Shown in pieces: positions 1-8,314 of a stretch of DNA of 64,000 nt. The notes beneath the pieces are model-generated. The model had not been told where the DNA came from and searched no databases. It was given only the letters and a program-made list of their open reading frames with translations. How positions within the stretch are numbered: the first letter of the stretch is position 1; each line of letters starts with the position of its first letter. The position numbers and the translations under genes are program-made. The stretch comes from Reyranella sp. (GTDB lineage Bacteria > Pseudomonadota > Alphaproteobacteria > Reyranellales > Reyranellaceae): positions 1-64,000 of the forward strand of contig NZ_JAUSBN010000005.1 of assembly GCF_030651995.1 (NCBI RefSeq), written 5' to 3'.

Positions 1-194
1 ATGAAGCTGCGGAACGGGGTAAGTCCTATCATTCCGCCGAGTTTCGGGGAATCTATGGTCGGCCGGCACCTTTCTCCCGGCGCTCCTGCCGTGTTCACCG
101 CCCAAAGCGACGTCTGACCCGTCGATTCGGCTCATTTTTCTTGTCACTCAGACGCACTTCTCCCGTGGTGGCGACGCATTCGCCCCATTCGGTC
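1..194. other. left edge, no gene recognised
   Basis: An open frame of 38 codons begins at base 1 and stops at base 117, but its product resembles nothing I know and the frame may be cut by the window edge. The rest lies just downstream of the decayed IS1380 transposase on the minus strand and probably includes the remains of that element's end. I could not define a terminal inverted repeat. Confidence 0.3.
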
Positions 195-1276
195 TTACGC
201 TGGGGTTGGTCGTCGTCGCAGTCCGTCGATCAGCCGCAGGATTTGCTCGAACAGTTCTCTCGGCACCGCGACCTCGGCCATCTGGAGGACGGCGTAACGG
301 GCATGGCGCACGACCTTGGCGCCGATCTTGATCAGCTTCTCCCGCAGGCCGGTCAGCGACCACTGCGCGACGGCCTCGGGTAACGCCAGCGTCCGCATGA
401 AATTGGCGATGTCGTAGGCCGGCGCATGCAACTGATGAAGACGCACCGCGTTGGCGGCGAACGCGCAGCATGACAGGCGCGTCCACTTAACCGCGTTCTT
501 CCCTTCCTTGATTCATTGCTCGCACGTGCCGCGCCCGTTGTAGAAGGCGACGACCCGCTCCGGCGGTCGCGACAGGTTGGTGACGATGAAGCCGACGCGG
601 GGATAAAGCTTGCCGGAGTGCCACTCGACCTTGGCCACGATGCGGCGTGGCATCGTCCAGCTTGCCGCCTGATGGCTGAAGCTGGCGTAGAAGCACCGGA
701 CCGTCAGCGGCGGGCGACCGACAGGGCGCTTGAGCAGATGGCCGATGCGCTCCTGCAGAATGCGGTTGGCCGGCGGGCGGATCGTGTAATGGTAGCCTTC
801 GGCTTCGAGGAGCGCTTAGACCTCGGGGCTGGCGCAGGCGGCATCGGCGCTGAAGTAGCGGCGAAGCTCGCACTGCCGATAGCGCGCCACGACCGGTTCG
901 AGCAAGTCCTTCCAGCCGTCCGCCGAATGGACGTTGCCCGGGCGCAGCGCGGAACGCTCCAGGTCGCCGAACTGGTTGAACACGAACAGCGGGTGGTAGC
1001 AGGTTCAGGCGAAGTGGCCGTTGCAGGCGGTGCCTTCCTGATCGCCATGGGTCGGGCGGACGCCGGAATCCATGCCGAGCGCGATGGAGCGCGACGCACG
1101 CCGGCAGTCAACGCGGTCGATCCAAGGTCCAGACAGATCGGTGAGCGCGGCAATGCTCTCGTCGCTCGCGAGCACTCGGTCTCGAAGCGCCCCATCTGGC
1201 TGGTCGAGGTGCTGGAGCTCGGTACGGCCGCGCGCCACAACGACGGGGAGGTCGCCCTCACCCTGCCGCCCGACAC
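195..1276 (-). pseudogene. decayed IS1380-family transposase
   Basis: Conceptual translation of the minus strand gives a nearly continuous IS1380-type (DDE) transposase. Recognisable pieces are SQMGRFETE, SPTHG-like (RPTHGDQEG), GNVHSADGW, YPRVGFIVTNLSRP, VRLHQLHAPAYDIANFMRTL and the C-terminal VLQMAEVAVPRELF. The frame is broken by three in-frame stops: TGA at 1005-1007 where the family has Cys, TAA at 816-818, and TGA at 513-515 where the family has Trp in EQWIKEGK. A one-base deletion near 1173-1177 shifts frame directly after FETE. The start of the family protein is not seen. All lesions are small, so the element looks inactivated by point decay. It cannot make a working transposase. Confidence 0.85.
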
Positions 1277-1522
1277 GTGCTGGGCCTATCGCGACGAGGG
1301 TCAGGCGACGGTGGACTGAATCACGGCACGGAGCGCCGCCGCGCGCGGTGCACCGTGTTCGGGTAGGAGGATCTGCGGTTCGCTTCTCTGCAGCGTGGCA
1401 CTGACGATACCGCGTAAAATGCCACGTAAAATACAGTGAGCGGCCGTGAATGTGGCGAACGCGGCTACTTGCGTGCAACCTATAAAGGCGCATTCTGCCC
1501 TCGGAACTCGGGAGCCATTTGC

Positions 1523-2857
1523 ATGATCAGGGGCACAGCCGGTGACGACATCATCGGCATCGGCATGACGACGGCGGCGGACGATATCGTGTACGGACGG
1601 CGCGGCGCTGACTGGATAGACGGCCTTGGTGGAAATGACTGGCTCTACGGCGACGAAGGCGACGACACGCTGATCGGCGGCGAAGGCGACGATAGGCTGT
1701 ATGGCGGCCTTGGAACCGACGCCATGTTCGGTGGTGCGGGAGACGACACTTATTTCGTCGATGACACGACCGATCAGGTCGACGAAACGACGGGAAGTGG
1801 CGTCGATACGGTATTCACGCGCGTCGATTTCACGCTCGAGGCTGGGCAAGCCATCGAGGTTCTGTGGGCGCTCGGCTCAACGGGATTGATGTTGAGCGGC
1901 AATGAACTCGACAATCTGCTGCGTGGAACCTACTGGAACGACGTCCTCGATGGCGGGGCGGGCAATGACGTGATCAGGGCTTTGGCCGGCAACGATACGA
2001 TCACGACGTCTGGTGCAAGCGCGGTGATTTATGCCGGGTCGGGCGACGATACGATCCGGATCGACGGCGCGAGCACGAGTTCCGGCTACGTCGAAGGAGG
2101 CTCCGGACATGACACCGTCCGCTCGGCGGATCTCGGGCTGTTCGTGTTTCGTGGCGTCGAAACCCTCGATACCTATTATGGCTTCCTCGGTGGCACCATA
2201 AGACAACTCGCGTCGTTCGACTCCTACACGGCCGATCTGGCCGCGCCCGATGCTCAGATCTCGTTCTCCGTGCGGGGCGCCGGCGGCGCGCTGGACTTCA
2301 CGGCGGGAATCAGCGGCCTGAACTCGGTGGAGATCCGGGACGCCGGATTGACGTCGGCGATCTACATCACCGGATCGGTCAACTCGGACTCGCTGGTCGG
2401 CTCAGGCTTTCACGACAGGCTGAATGGCGGAAATGGCGACGATAGCCTGTTTGGCGGCGACGGCCGCGACACGCTTGTCGGGGAAGCAGGCCAGGATCGC
2501 CTCAACGGCGGTTCGGGAAGCGATACCATGACCGGCGGTACCGGCGACGATGTATTCATATTCGATTCGCCGATCGGTGCCGGCGCGAGCATCGACCGGA
2601 TCACCGACTTCGCGCCGGACTCCGATATCATCGAGATCAATCAGGAGAATTACTTCCCTGGTTTGACCGTTGGGCAGCTGGGCGCCTCGCAGTTCGCCAT
2701 CGGAACTGCAACGGGCTCCGCCGCGCAGATCGTTTACAACACCTCCACCGGCGCGCTCTTCTTCGACAGCAACGGCGCCGACGCGGGCGGCGCCTTGCAG
2801 TTTGCCATTCTGACCGGAGCCCCCGCGTTGGCGGCGTCGGACTTTCTGATCGTGTAA
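1523..2857 (+). CDS. RTX hemolysin-type calcium-binding repeat protein
   Basis: The 444-residue acidic protein is rich in Gly and Asp and built from RTX nonapeptide repeats (GGxGxDxxx). Repeats run at about residues 3-85, 140-165 and 290-345, separated by beta-rich segments. The last 90 residues (DRITDFAP...IIEIN, ending in ASDFLIV) resemble the C-terminal module of serralysin-like type I secreted proteins, so export by an ABC-type secretion system and calcium-induced folding outside the cell are likely. No enzymatic domain is visible, and the repeats begin almost at the first residue. The ATG at 1523 is preferred over a GTG at 1436 because GGAG lies 8 bases upstream. No type I secretion genes are in the window. 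The function is unknown. Confidence 0.85.
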   Translation: MIRGTAGDDIIGIGMTTAADDIVYGRRGADWIDGLGGNDWLYGDEGDDTLIGGEGDDRLYGGLGTDAMFGGAGDDTYFVDDTTDQVDETTGSGVDTVFTRVDFTLEAGQAIEVLWALGSTGLMLSGNELDNLLRGTYWNDVLDGGAGNDVIRALAGNDTITTSGASAVIYAGSGDDTIRIDGASTSSGYVEGGSGHDTVRSADLGLFVFRGVETLDTYYGFLGGTIRQLASFDSYTADLAAPDAQISFSVRGAGGALDFTAGISGLNSVEIRDAGLTSAIYITGSVNSDSLVGSGFHDRLNGGNGDDSLFGGDGRDTLVGEAGQDRLNGGSGSDTMTGGTGDDVFIFDSPIGAGASIDRITDFAPDSDIIEINQENYFPGLTVGQLGASQFAIGTATGSAAQIVYNTSTGALFFDSNGADAGGALQFAILTGAPALAASDFLIV

Positions 2858-2982
2858 CTCGGGTGTCGAGGCAGCGCCCATGTTTACCGGATCCCGCGGT
2901 CCATGTGGCATTCGGTGCAGCAGCGCCCGCCGAGCAGATCGCAGGGCTCTCCTGACTCAAGGGGCGAGCCTATCCCAGCCGC

Positions 2983-4056
2983 TCAGACCCGCCCAATGAT
3001 CGCGATCGGCCCGCCGCCAGCCGGGCCCTGGTGCTCGGCGCCGCCCGAAACGTAGAGCATCGTGTCTCCGATCACGCCGGCCAGCACACCGCCCACCAGT
3101 GCCCTTGCGTGTCGGGTCGAGTGGATGTCGCTGTCGTCCAGCATCGTGTGCCGCCGCCCGCGGATCGCGCCCGAGGGCGCGGCTTCGGCCTTGGCCAGCA
3201 CGGCCGTGACATCGTCGCCGGTCACGCCGAGCCGTCCCAGGATGCGATGCGCCGCACCGGCATCGATGGCATCGCGCATCACGTCGTGATCGATCAGCAG
3301 GTCGCCGGACCAGCCGTGCGCGTTGCCCAGCACCACGATCTCGTTGCGCAGGAGTTCGACGCCCGCCGAGGTGCTGGCGACCCGCGAATAGAGCGACCAG
3401 TCGCGGCAGATCGCGGCTTCCGGCGCGTCCTTGATCTCGCCGAGCGCGAGCGCGACGCCCAGCGCCGACGCGCCGCGCGACAGGGCCATCGAATGGTAGG
3501 TATCGCCGGTCGCCGTCGTGGCGCCGCGCTTTGCGGCGTCCTGGATCCGCTCCTTGGTCAGCAACGGGCATTTGATCTGCACGAAGTGGACATCGTGCGG
3601 CGTGGCGATGCCGGCATCCTTCATGGCCGAAGTCACGGCGGCGGCGGTCTCCTCGATCTGCGGCGCCCGGCCGATCTCCTCTGGCGCGAACGCTCGGGTC
3701 AGGCCAACGCCGATCGCCAGTCGCGGGCCGGTCGAGGCCGGCGGCGGCGCGTTCTCGCGACAGAAGACGATCAGGTGCGGCGACAGCCCGCCCTCGGTGC
3801 CGCCCGACATCACGATGGCCACCCGCTTCTCGATCTCTGCCAGCGGACAGCCCAGCGCCTCGGCCAGCGCCAGCTTCAACGCCAAGGTGGCGTAGCCGCG
3901 GGTGAAATCGTTGACGCAGCCATTGCCTTCGGTCTTGCCGACGATGGCCACGATGGTCGTTGGGTCAACCTCCCCCGACGCGATGGCGGCGGTGAGCGGC
4001 GCCGTATCCTGCGGGCCCGCCGTCGACAGGCGCAGCACTCTTGCACGACGCGTCAT
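2983..4056 (-). CDS. ring-opening amidohydrolase (cyanuric acid amidohydrolase/barbiturase family)
   Basis: The 357-residue protein belongs to the small AtzD/TrzD/barbiturase family, which hydrolyses cyclic imides such as cyanuric acid or barbiturate through three Ser-Lys pairs in a threefold repeated fold. Family landmarks are VGKTEGNG (Lys41), SGGTEGG near residue 84, QIKCPLL near 160, and the C-terminal [16 protein letters not shown]. Full length matches the family (about 355-370). Its ATG overlaps the stop of the upstream ABC permease by one base (TGATG), so it is translationally coupled as the last gene of the importer operon. That implies its substrate, or a product of it, is imported by this system. 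Cyanurate hydrolase and barbiturase cannot be told apart by eye. Confidence 0.88.
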   Translation of the reverse strand: MTRRARVLRLSTAGPQDTAPLTAAIASGEVDPTTIVAIVGKTEGNGCVNDFTRGYATLALKLALAEALGCPLAEIEKRVAIVMSGGTEGGLSPHLIVFCRENAPPPASTGPRLAIGVGLTRAFAPEEIGRAPQIEETAAAVTSAMKDAGIATPHDVHFVQIKCPLLTKERIQDAAKRGATTATGDTYHSMALSRGASALGVALALGEIKDAPEAAICRDWSLYSRVASTSAGVELLRNEIVVLGNAHGWSGDLLIDHDVMRDAIDAGAAHRILGRLGVTGDDVTAVLAKAEAAPSGAIRGRRHTMLDDSDIHSTRHARALVGGVLAGVIGDTMLYVSGGAEHQGPAGGGPIAIIGRV

Positions 4057-4898
4057 CAGGCGGCCTTTCCGGCATCGCTGCCATGGCGGGCGCGTCGGCG
4101 CCGCAGCCATGTGACCGACAGCAGCGCGAGCGCGATCACGACGAAGGAGACGCCCGTCGTCACCGTGCCGAGCGCATAGAGCACCGGCGTCGTCACATTG
4201 GTGGTCATGCCATAGATCTCGAGCGGCAGGGTGTTGAACGTGCCGGCCGTATAGAGGCTGCGCGCGAACTCGTCGTAGGAGAGCGTGAAGCCGAACAGGC
4301 CGACGCCGATCAGGCTCGGCAGCAGGATCGGGACGACGACATGCCGGATCGTCTGCCACGAGGATGCGCCGAGGTCGCGTGCCGCCTCCTCGTAGCGCCG
4401 GTCGAAGCGGTTGAAGACGGCGAACATGATCAGCAGGCCAAACGGCAGGGTCCAGGTCAGGTGCGCGCCGAAGGCCGAGCTGTACCAGGCGGGATCCCAG
4501 CCCAGCACGCGGTAGAGCAGGCCGATGCCCAGGCTGATCAGGATCGAGGGCACGATCAGGCTGGCGATGGCGAGATAGAAGATGATGCCCGAGCCGCGGA
4601 AGCGCGAGCGGAAGGCCAGCCCCGCCGAGAAGGAAGCGACGACCGTCACCAGCATGACCGCGACGCCCAGGATCATCGAGCGCTGCAGCGAGCCCGCGAA
4701 GTCCCCCACCATCTGCTTCTCGAACAGGTTCCTGAACCAGTGCAGCGACACGCCGTTCATCGGGAAGGTGAGCCCGCCCGACGGTCCCTGGAACGACAGG
4801 ATGAGGATGGTCAGCGTCGGGCCGTAGAGAAACAGCACGAACAGGCAGAAGAAGGCGCCGAGAAACCAGAAGGCGGGACCGCGCTTGCCGTGCGTCAC
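4056..4898 (-). CDS. ABC transporter permease, PotC-like
   Basis: The 280-residue inner-membrane protein has about six hydrophobic segments and the EAA loop ([14 protein letters not shown]) that docks onto the ATPase. It is the PotC-like half of a spermidine/putrescine-type (MOI family) importer. The start is GTG, one base after the stop of the preceding permease. The stop overlaps the amidohydrolase start. The substrate cannot be read from the permease; the neighbours point to a cyclic amide or a similar nitrogen compound rather than a polyamine. Confidence 0.88.
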   Translation of the reverse strand: MTHGKRGPAFWFLGAFFCLFVLFLYGPTLTILILSFQGPSGGLTFPMNGVSLHWFRNLFEKQMVGDFAGSLQRSMILGVAVMLVTVVASFSAGLAFRSRFRGSGIIFYLAIASLIVPSILISLGIGLLYRVLGWDPAWYSSAFGAHLTWTLPFGLLIMFAVFNRFDRRYEEAARDLGASSWQTIRHVVVPILLPSLIGVGLFGFTLSYDEFARSLYTAGTFNTLPLEIYGMTTNVTTPVLYALGTVTTGVSFVVIALALLSVTWLRRRRARHGSDAGKAA

Positions 4899-4899
4899 G

Positions 4900-5754
4900 T
4901 CACAGCTCCTTGCGGATGTCGACCAGGCGCATCATGGCCGCGACGATGAACAGGACCAGCAGGAGCAGGATCACCGCGTTGGCCGCGGCGGCGGGATACT
5001 GCAGCAGCGACATGGCGTTTGCCATCATCAGGCCGACCGAGGCGCTCAGGCCCCCGCTCATCATGCGCACGGTGACGAAGTCTCCCATGACGATGGTGAC
5101 GACGAAGATCGAGCCGATGGCGATGCCGGGTTTGCACAGTGGCAGGATGACGTTGACCAGCGTCTGCCAGCCGCTCGCGCCGGCGTCGCGCGCGGCTTCG
5201 AGCAGGCTGCGGTCGATGCGCATCATCGAGTTGAAGATCGGCACCACCATGAACAGCGTGTAGAGGTGAACATAGGCCAGCACGACCGAGAAATCGGAAT
5301 AGAGCAGGAACTCGAGCGGCTCCCTGATCAGGCCGAGGTTCATCAGCGTCGTATTGGCAAGACCGTGGCGCCCCAGGAACGGAATCCACGAGATCATGCG
5401 GATGACGTTGGAGGTCCAGAACGGGATGGTGCAGAGCAGGAACAGCACCGTCTGAATCGTGGGCGAGCGCACGTGGAAGGCCACGAAGTACGCGACGGTG
5501 AAGCCGATGCCGAGGGTGAGCGCCCAGGTGATCACCGCGAACTGGATCGTCTGCTGGTAGGTCCGCCAGGTCACCGGCGAGAGCAGCAGCTCCTCGTAGT
5601 TCTGCAGCAGGAAGGCCGGGATGATCTGGGTCGTATTGTAGTCGAAGAAGCTCACCACCACGATCGTGGAGATCGGGACGATGAGGAACAGCAGGAACAC
5701 CAGCGCGAGCGGCGCGACCTGCAGGTAGGTGACCCAGGCTTTTGCGCGGTTCAT
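4900..5754 (-). CDS. ABC transporter permease, PotB-like
   Basis: The 284-residue protein has about six membrane segments and an EAA loop (LEAARDAGASGWQT). It is the PotB-like partner of the next permease in a polyamine/opine/iron-type importer. It starts with ATG (MNRAKAWV) and is separated from the binding-protein gene upstream by about 70 bases that contain a GC-rich hairpin. It sits second in the order binding protein, PotB-like, PotC-like, amidohydrolase. Confidence 0.88.
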   Translation of the reverse strand: MNRAKAWVTYLQVAPLALVFLLFLIVPISTIVVVSFFDYNTTQIIPAFLLQNYEELLLSPVTWRTYQQTIQFAVITWALTLGIGFTVAYFVAFHVRSPTIQTVLFLLCTIPFWTSNVIRMISWIPFLGRHGLANTTLMNLGLIREPLEFLLYSDFSVVLAYVHLYTLFMVVPIFNSMMRIDRSLLEAARDAGASGWQTLVNVILPLCKPGIAIGSIFVVTIVMGDFVTVRMMSGGLSASVGLMMANAMSLLQYPAAAANAVILLLLVLFIVAAMMRLVDIRKEL

Positions 5755-5766
5755 CGATTCATACCA

Positions 5767-5788
5767 CCCTCCCCCGCTAGGGGGAGGG
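5767..5788 (-). other. GC-rich hairpin between binding protein and permease genes
   Basis: A perfect 9-bp stem (CCCTCCCCC pairing with GGGGGAGGG) closes a four-base loop in the gap between the binding-protein stop and the PotB-like start. There is no T-run, so it is not a classic terminator. It could stabilise the upstream mRNA end or limit read-through, which is common where a binding protein must outnumber its permease. Confidence 0.5.
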
Positions 5789-5824
5789 GCAGGCTGAGGG
5801 GGTTAAACGCAACATTCGAAACGA

Positions 5825-7114
5825 TCAGGCCGCGATGAACTGGTTCCACTTCTGGACCATGTAGCGGTCCTCATCCATCACCGCGTTCCAGCACGCGACG
5901 GCGCCCATGCGGTCGTAGAACGAGCCGCCGTCGCGCACCGCGCCGGCCTTCTCGACGATCTGGCCCTGCGGGTTCTTGATGTCGCCCTGGGCCGGCTTGC
6001 CTTCCATCCAGAAGCCCCACTCGTCGGCCGTCATGTTGGCCTTCGCCGTCTCGAGCACCGCCGAATAGTAGCCCTGGCGGTTGAGGAAGGCGCCGACCCA
6101 CCCGGACAGGTACCAGTTGATGTAGTCGTAGGCCGCGTCGAGCTGCGCGCCCTGCAGGTGCTTGGCCAGCGCCAGACCGCCACCCCAGGCGCGGTAGCCT
6201 TCCTTGAGGGGCTGGTAGACGCAGGGCACGCCCTTGCCGCGCACCGCCGACACCGCCGGCGACCACATCGACTGGATCACGACCTCGCCCGAGGTCATGA
6301 GGTTGACCGACTCGTCGAAGGTCTTCCAGAAGGCGCGGAACTGGCCCTCCTTCTTGGTCTTGATCAGGAAATCGATGGTCTTGTCGATCTCCGCCTTGGT
6401 CATGTTGCCCTTGTCGCCGTACTTCACGATGCCGGCCGCCTCGCAGATCATCGCGGCGTCCATGATGCCGATCGACGGGATGTTCAGGATCGAGGTCTTT
6501 CCCTTGAACTTCGGGTCGAGGATGTCCTTCCAGGACTCGATCTTGCGACCGACCAGGTCGGGACGGATGCCGAGCGTATCGGCGTTGTAGATCGTGGGCA
6601 CCGCCGTGAACCACTGGGTCTGGCCCTTGGCGAACTTGGTCGAGCCCGCACCCTCCACGAAGCTGACGGTGCTGGGCGCCGTTCCCTGCGCGATGACACT
6701 GTCGGCCTTGAGCTTGCCGGTGGTGAAGATCGGCACGATCTTGTCGAACAGCTTGATCTTCTTGACGTCCATTGCCTGCAGCGTGTTCGCCGGGAAGACC
6801 TTCTTGATCATCCAGTATTCGATGTCGCCGATGTCGAACGAATTCGGCTGCGTCACGACGCGCTGCACGACCGCGTCGGAATCGAGCGCCGTCATCTGAA
6901 GCGTGATGCCGAGGTCGGCCTTGCACTTCTCCGCGATCTCGTTGATCGCCGAGACGCCGGTGCCGCACTGGCGCAGCACGATGTTCTTGTTGTTCTGCGC
7001 CCAGATCACCGGAAAGCCGGTGAGCGCGCCGCTGCCGACGGCCACGCCCGCGATGCCGGCCGCGCCCTTGAGCATCCTGCGGCGGCCGATGCCGCCCTTC
7101 GATTTCCGAGCCAT
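5825..7114 (-). CDS. ABC transporter substrate-binding protein, PotD-like, Tat-type signal
   Basis: The 429-residue periplasmic binding protein resembles the spermidine/putrescine-type (PotD) family. The N-terminus has twin arginines (GIGRRRMLKG) followed by an Ala/Gly-rich hydrophobic stretch ending near FPVIWAQ, which fits a Tat signal peptide. The ATG at 7114 is chosen over a GTG at 7132 because GGAGG lies about 8 bases before it, within the longer reading frame. The protein is the first gene after the ATPase gene on this strand. The ligand is unknown; the downstream ring-opening amidohydrolase suggests a cyclic nitrogen compound. Confidence 0.87.
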   Translation of the reverse strand: MARKSKGGIGRRRMLKGAAGIAGVAVGSGALTGFPVIWAQNNKNIVLRQCGTGVSAINEIAEKCKADLGITLQMTALDSDAVVQRVVTQPNSFDIGDIEYWMIKKVFPANTLQAMDVKKIKLFDKIVPIFTTGKLKADSVIAQGTAPSTVSFVEGAGSTKFAKGQTQWFTAVPTIYNADTLGIRPDLVGRKIESWKDILDPKFKGKTSILNIPSIGIMDAAMICEAAGIVKYGDKGNMTKAEIDKTIDFLIKTKKEGQFRAFWKTFDESVNLMTSGEVVIQSMWSPAVSAVRGKGVPCVYQPLKEGYRAWGGGLALAKHLQGAQLDAAYDYINWYLSGWVGAFLNRQGYYSAVLETAKANMTADEWGFWMEGKPAQGDIKNPQGQIVEKAGAVRDGGSFYDRMGAVACWNAVMDEDRYMVQKWNQFIAA

Positions 7115-7168
7115 CTCGTCTTCCTCCTTCACTGCGACGGCGCGGGGCCGCCTCCCAAAAACGTCCCT

Positions 7169-8191
7169 TCAGCGCCCCAGCACGTGCACGTCCTCGGGCT
7201 TCCACGACAGAGTGACGGGCTCGCCGGGTCGCACCGGCGACGCGTCGAACCGCGCCTCCGAGAGCGTGGCCGACAGCGTTTCGAGACCCGTGACATCGAT
7301 GCCGACCTGCACGGTCGATCCGAGATATTCGACCGAGCGTGCGACGCCCTGCAGCGACGTGACGCCCGCCTCGCCTGCAGTGCCGGGCTGCACCGACAAG
7401 CGGTCGGCCCGGATGGCGACGAACGGCCCCTCGCCCGCGCCCGCGCGCGCGACGGCCGCCGGCAGCACGTTGTGGCCGCCGATGAACTTGGCAACGAAGG
7501 CGGAAGCCGGCCGGTTGAACACTTCACGTGGCGGGGCCGCCTGTTCGATTCGGCCGGCGTTCATCACCACGACGAGATCGGCCAGCGCCATCGCCTCGTC
7601 CTGGCTGTGCGTGACGTGGATGAAGCTGATTCCGAGCCGTGTCTGCAGGCTCTTCAGCTCCTCACGCATGCGGATGCGCAGGAAGGGATCCAGCGCCGAC
7701 AGCGGCTCGTCGAGCAGCAGGACCTGCGGATCGGTGATCAGCGCCCGCGCGAGCGCGACCCTCTGCTGCTGGCCGCCGGAGAGTTGGGCCGGCAGGCGGC
7801 CGGCATAGGCGCCCATATGGACGCGCTTCAGCATCTCGACGGCGCGGGCCCGGCGCGTGTCCTTGTCGATGCCGCGCATCTTGAGGCTGAAGGCCACGTT
7901 GTCGGTGCAATCGAGATGCGGAAACAGCGCGTAGCTCTGGAACATCATGGCGGTCCCGCGGGCCGCTGGCGGAAGGCCGGTGATGTTTTCGCTGCCCAGG
8001 ATGATATCACCCTCGGACGCTTCCTCGTGCCCGGCGATCATGCGCAAGGTTGTGGTCTTTCCGCAGCCGCTTGGCCCGAGCAGGCAGCAATAGGACCCGG
8101 CCGGGATGCGCAGGCCGATCGAATCAACCGCCACGGTCTCGCCGTAGCGCTTTGTCAGGGAAACGAGTTCAATGTCCGGCTGCTTGGCCAT
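7169..8191 (-). CDS. ABC transporter ATP-binding protein, PotA-like
   Basis: The 340-residue ATPase has Walker A (GPSGCGKTT), Q-loop (MFQSYALFPH), signature (LSGGQQQRVALARAL), Walker B (VLLLDEPLSALD) and the H-loop (VTHSQDEA), followed by a C-terminal TOBE-like domain ending in SWKPEDVHVLGR. This order and length match PotA/FbpC-type ATPases. It is the promoter-proximal gene of the importer and is transcribed away from the hydantoinase genes. The frame stays open far upstream as a shadow of hyuA; the ATG at 8191 is the first start that fits the family. Confidence 0.9.
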   Translation of the reverse strand: MAKQPDIELVSLTKRYGETVAVDSIGLRIPAGSYCCLLGPSGCGKTTTLRMIAGHEEASEGDIILGSENITGLPPAARGTAMMFQSYALFPHLDCTDNVAFSLKMRGIDKDTRRARAVEMLKRVHMGAYAGRLPAQLSGGQQQRVALARALITDPQVLLLDEPLSALDPFLRIRMREELKSLQTRLGISFIHVTHSQDEAMALADLVVVMNAGRIEQAAPPREVFNRPASAFVAKFIGGHNVLPAAVARAGAGEGPFVAIRADRLSVQPGTAGEAGVTSLQGVARSVEYLGSTVQVGIDVTGLETLSATLSEARFDASPVRPGEPVTLSWKPEDVHVLGR

Positions 8192-8314
8192 GCCAAGGGC
8201 AAAGCAAGCCGTATGCCAGCCGTGTAAGATTCCCTGGGGACAAAGCGACAACCCATGGGGCGTTGGCGCGGTCCTTGCTCGCTGGGGACCTATGCGAGGC
8301 ACAGGGAGGCGGTG

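Noticed and set aside
8204..8218. Sigma-54-like element on the minus strand (TGGCATACGGCTTGC) before the ABC ATPase
   Set aside because: The GG-N10-GC spacing is right, but transcription would begin at about the ATG itself, leaving no leader. Two consensus positions also differ. Probably a chance match.
6158..8227. Plus-strand 689-codon open frame over the binding protein and ATPase genes
   Set aside because: It has His/Asp/Arg-rich composition typical of antisense shadows and overlaps two well-supported genes.
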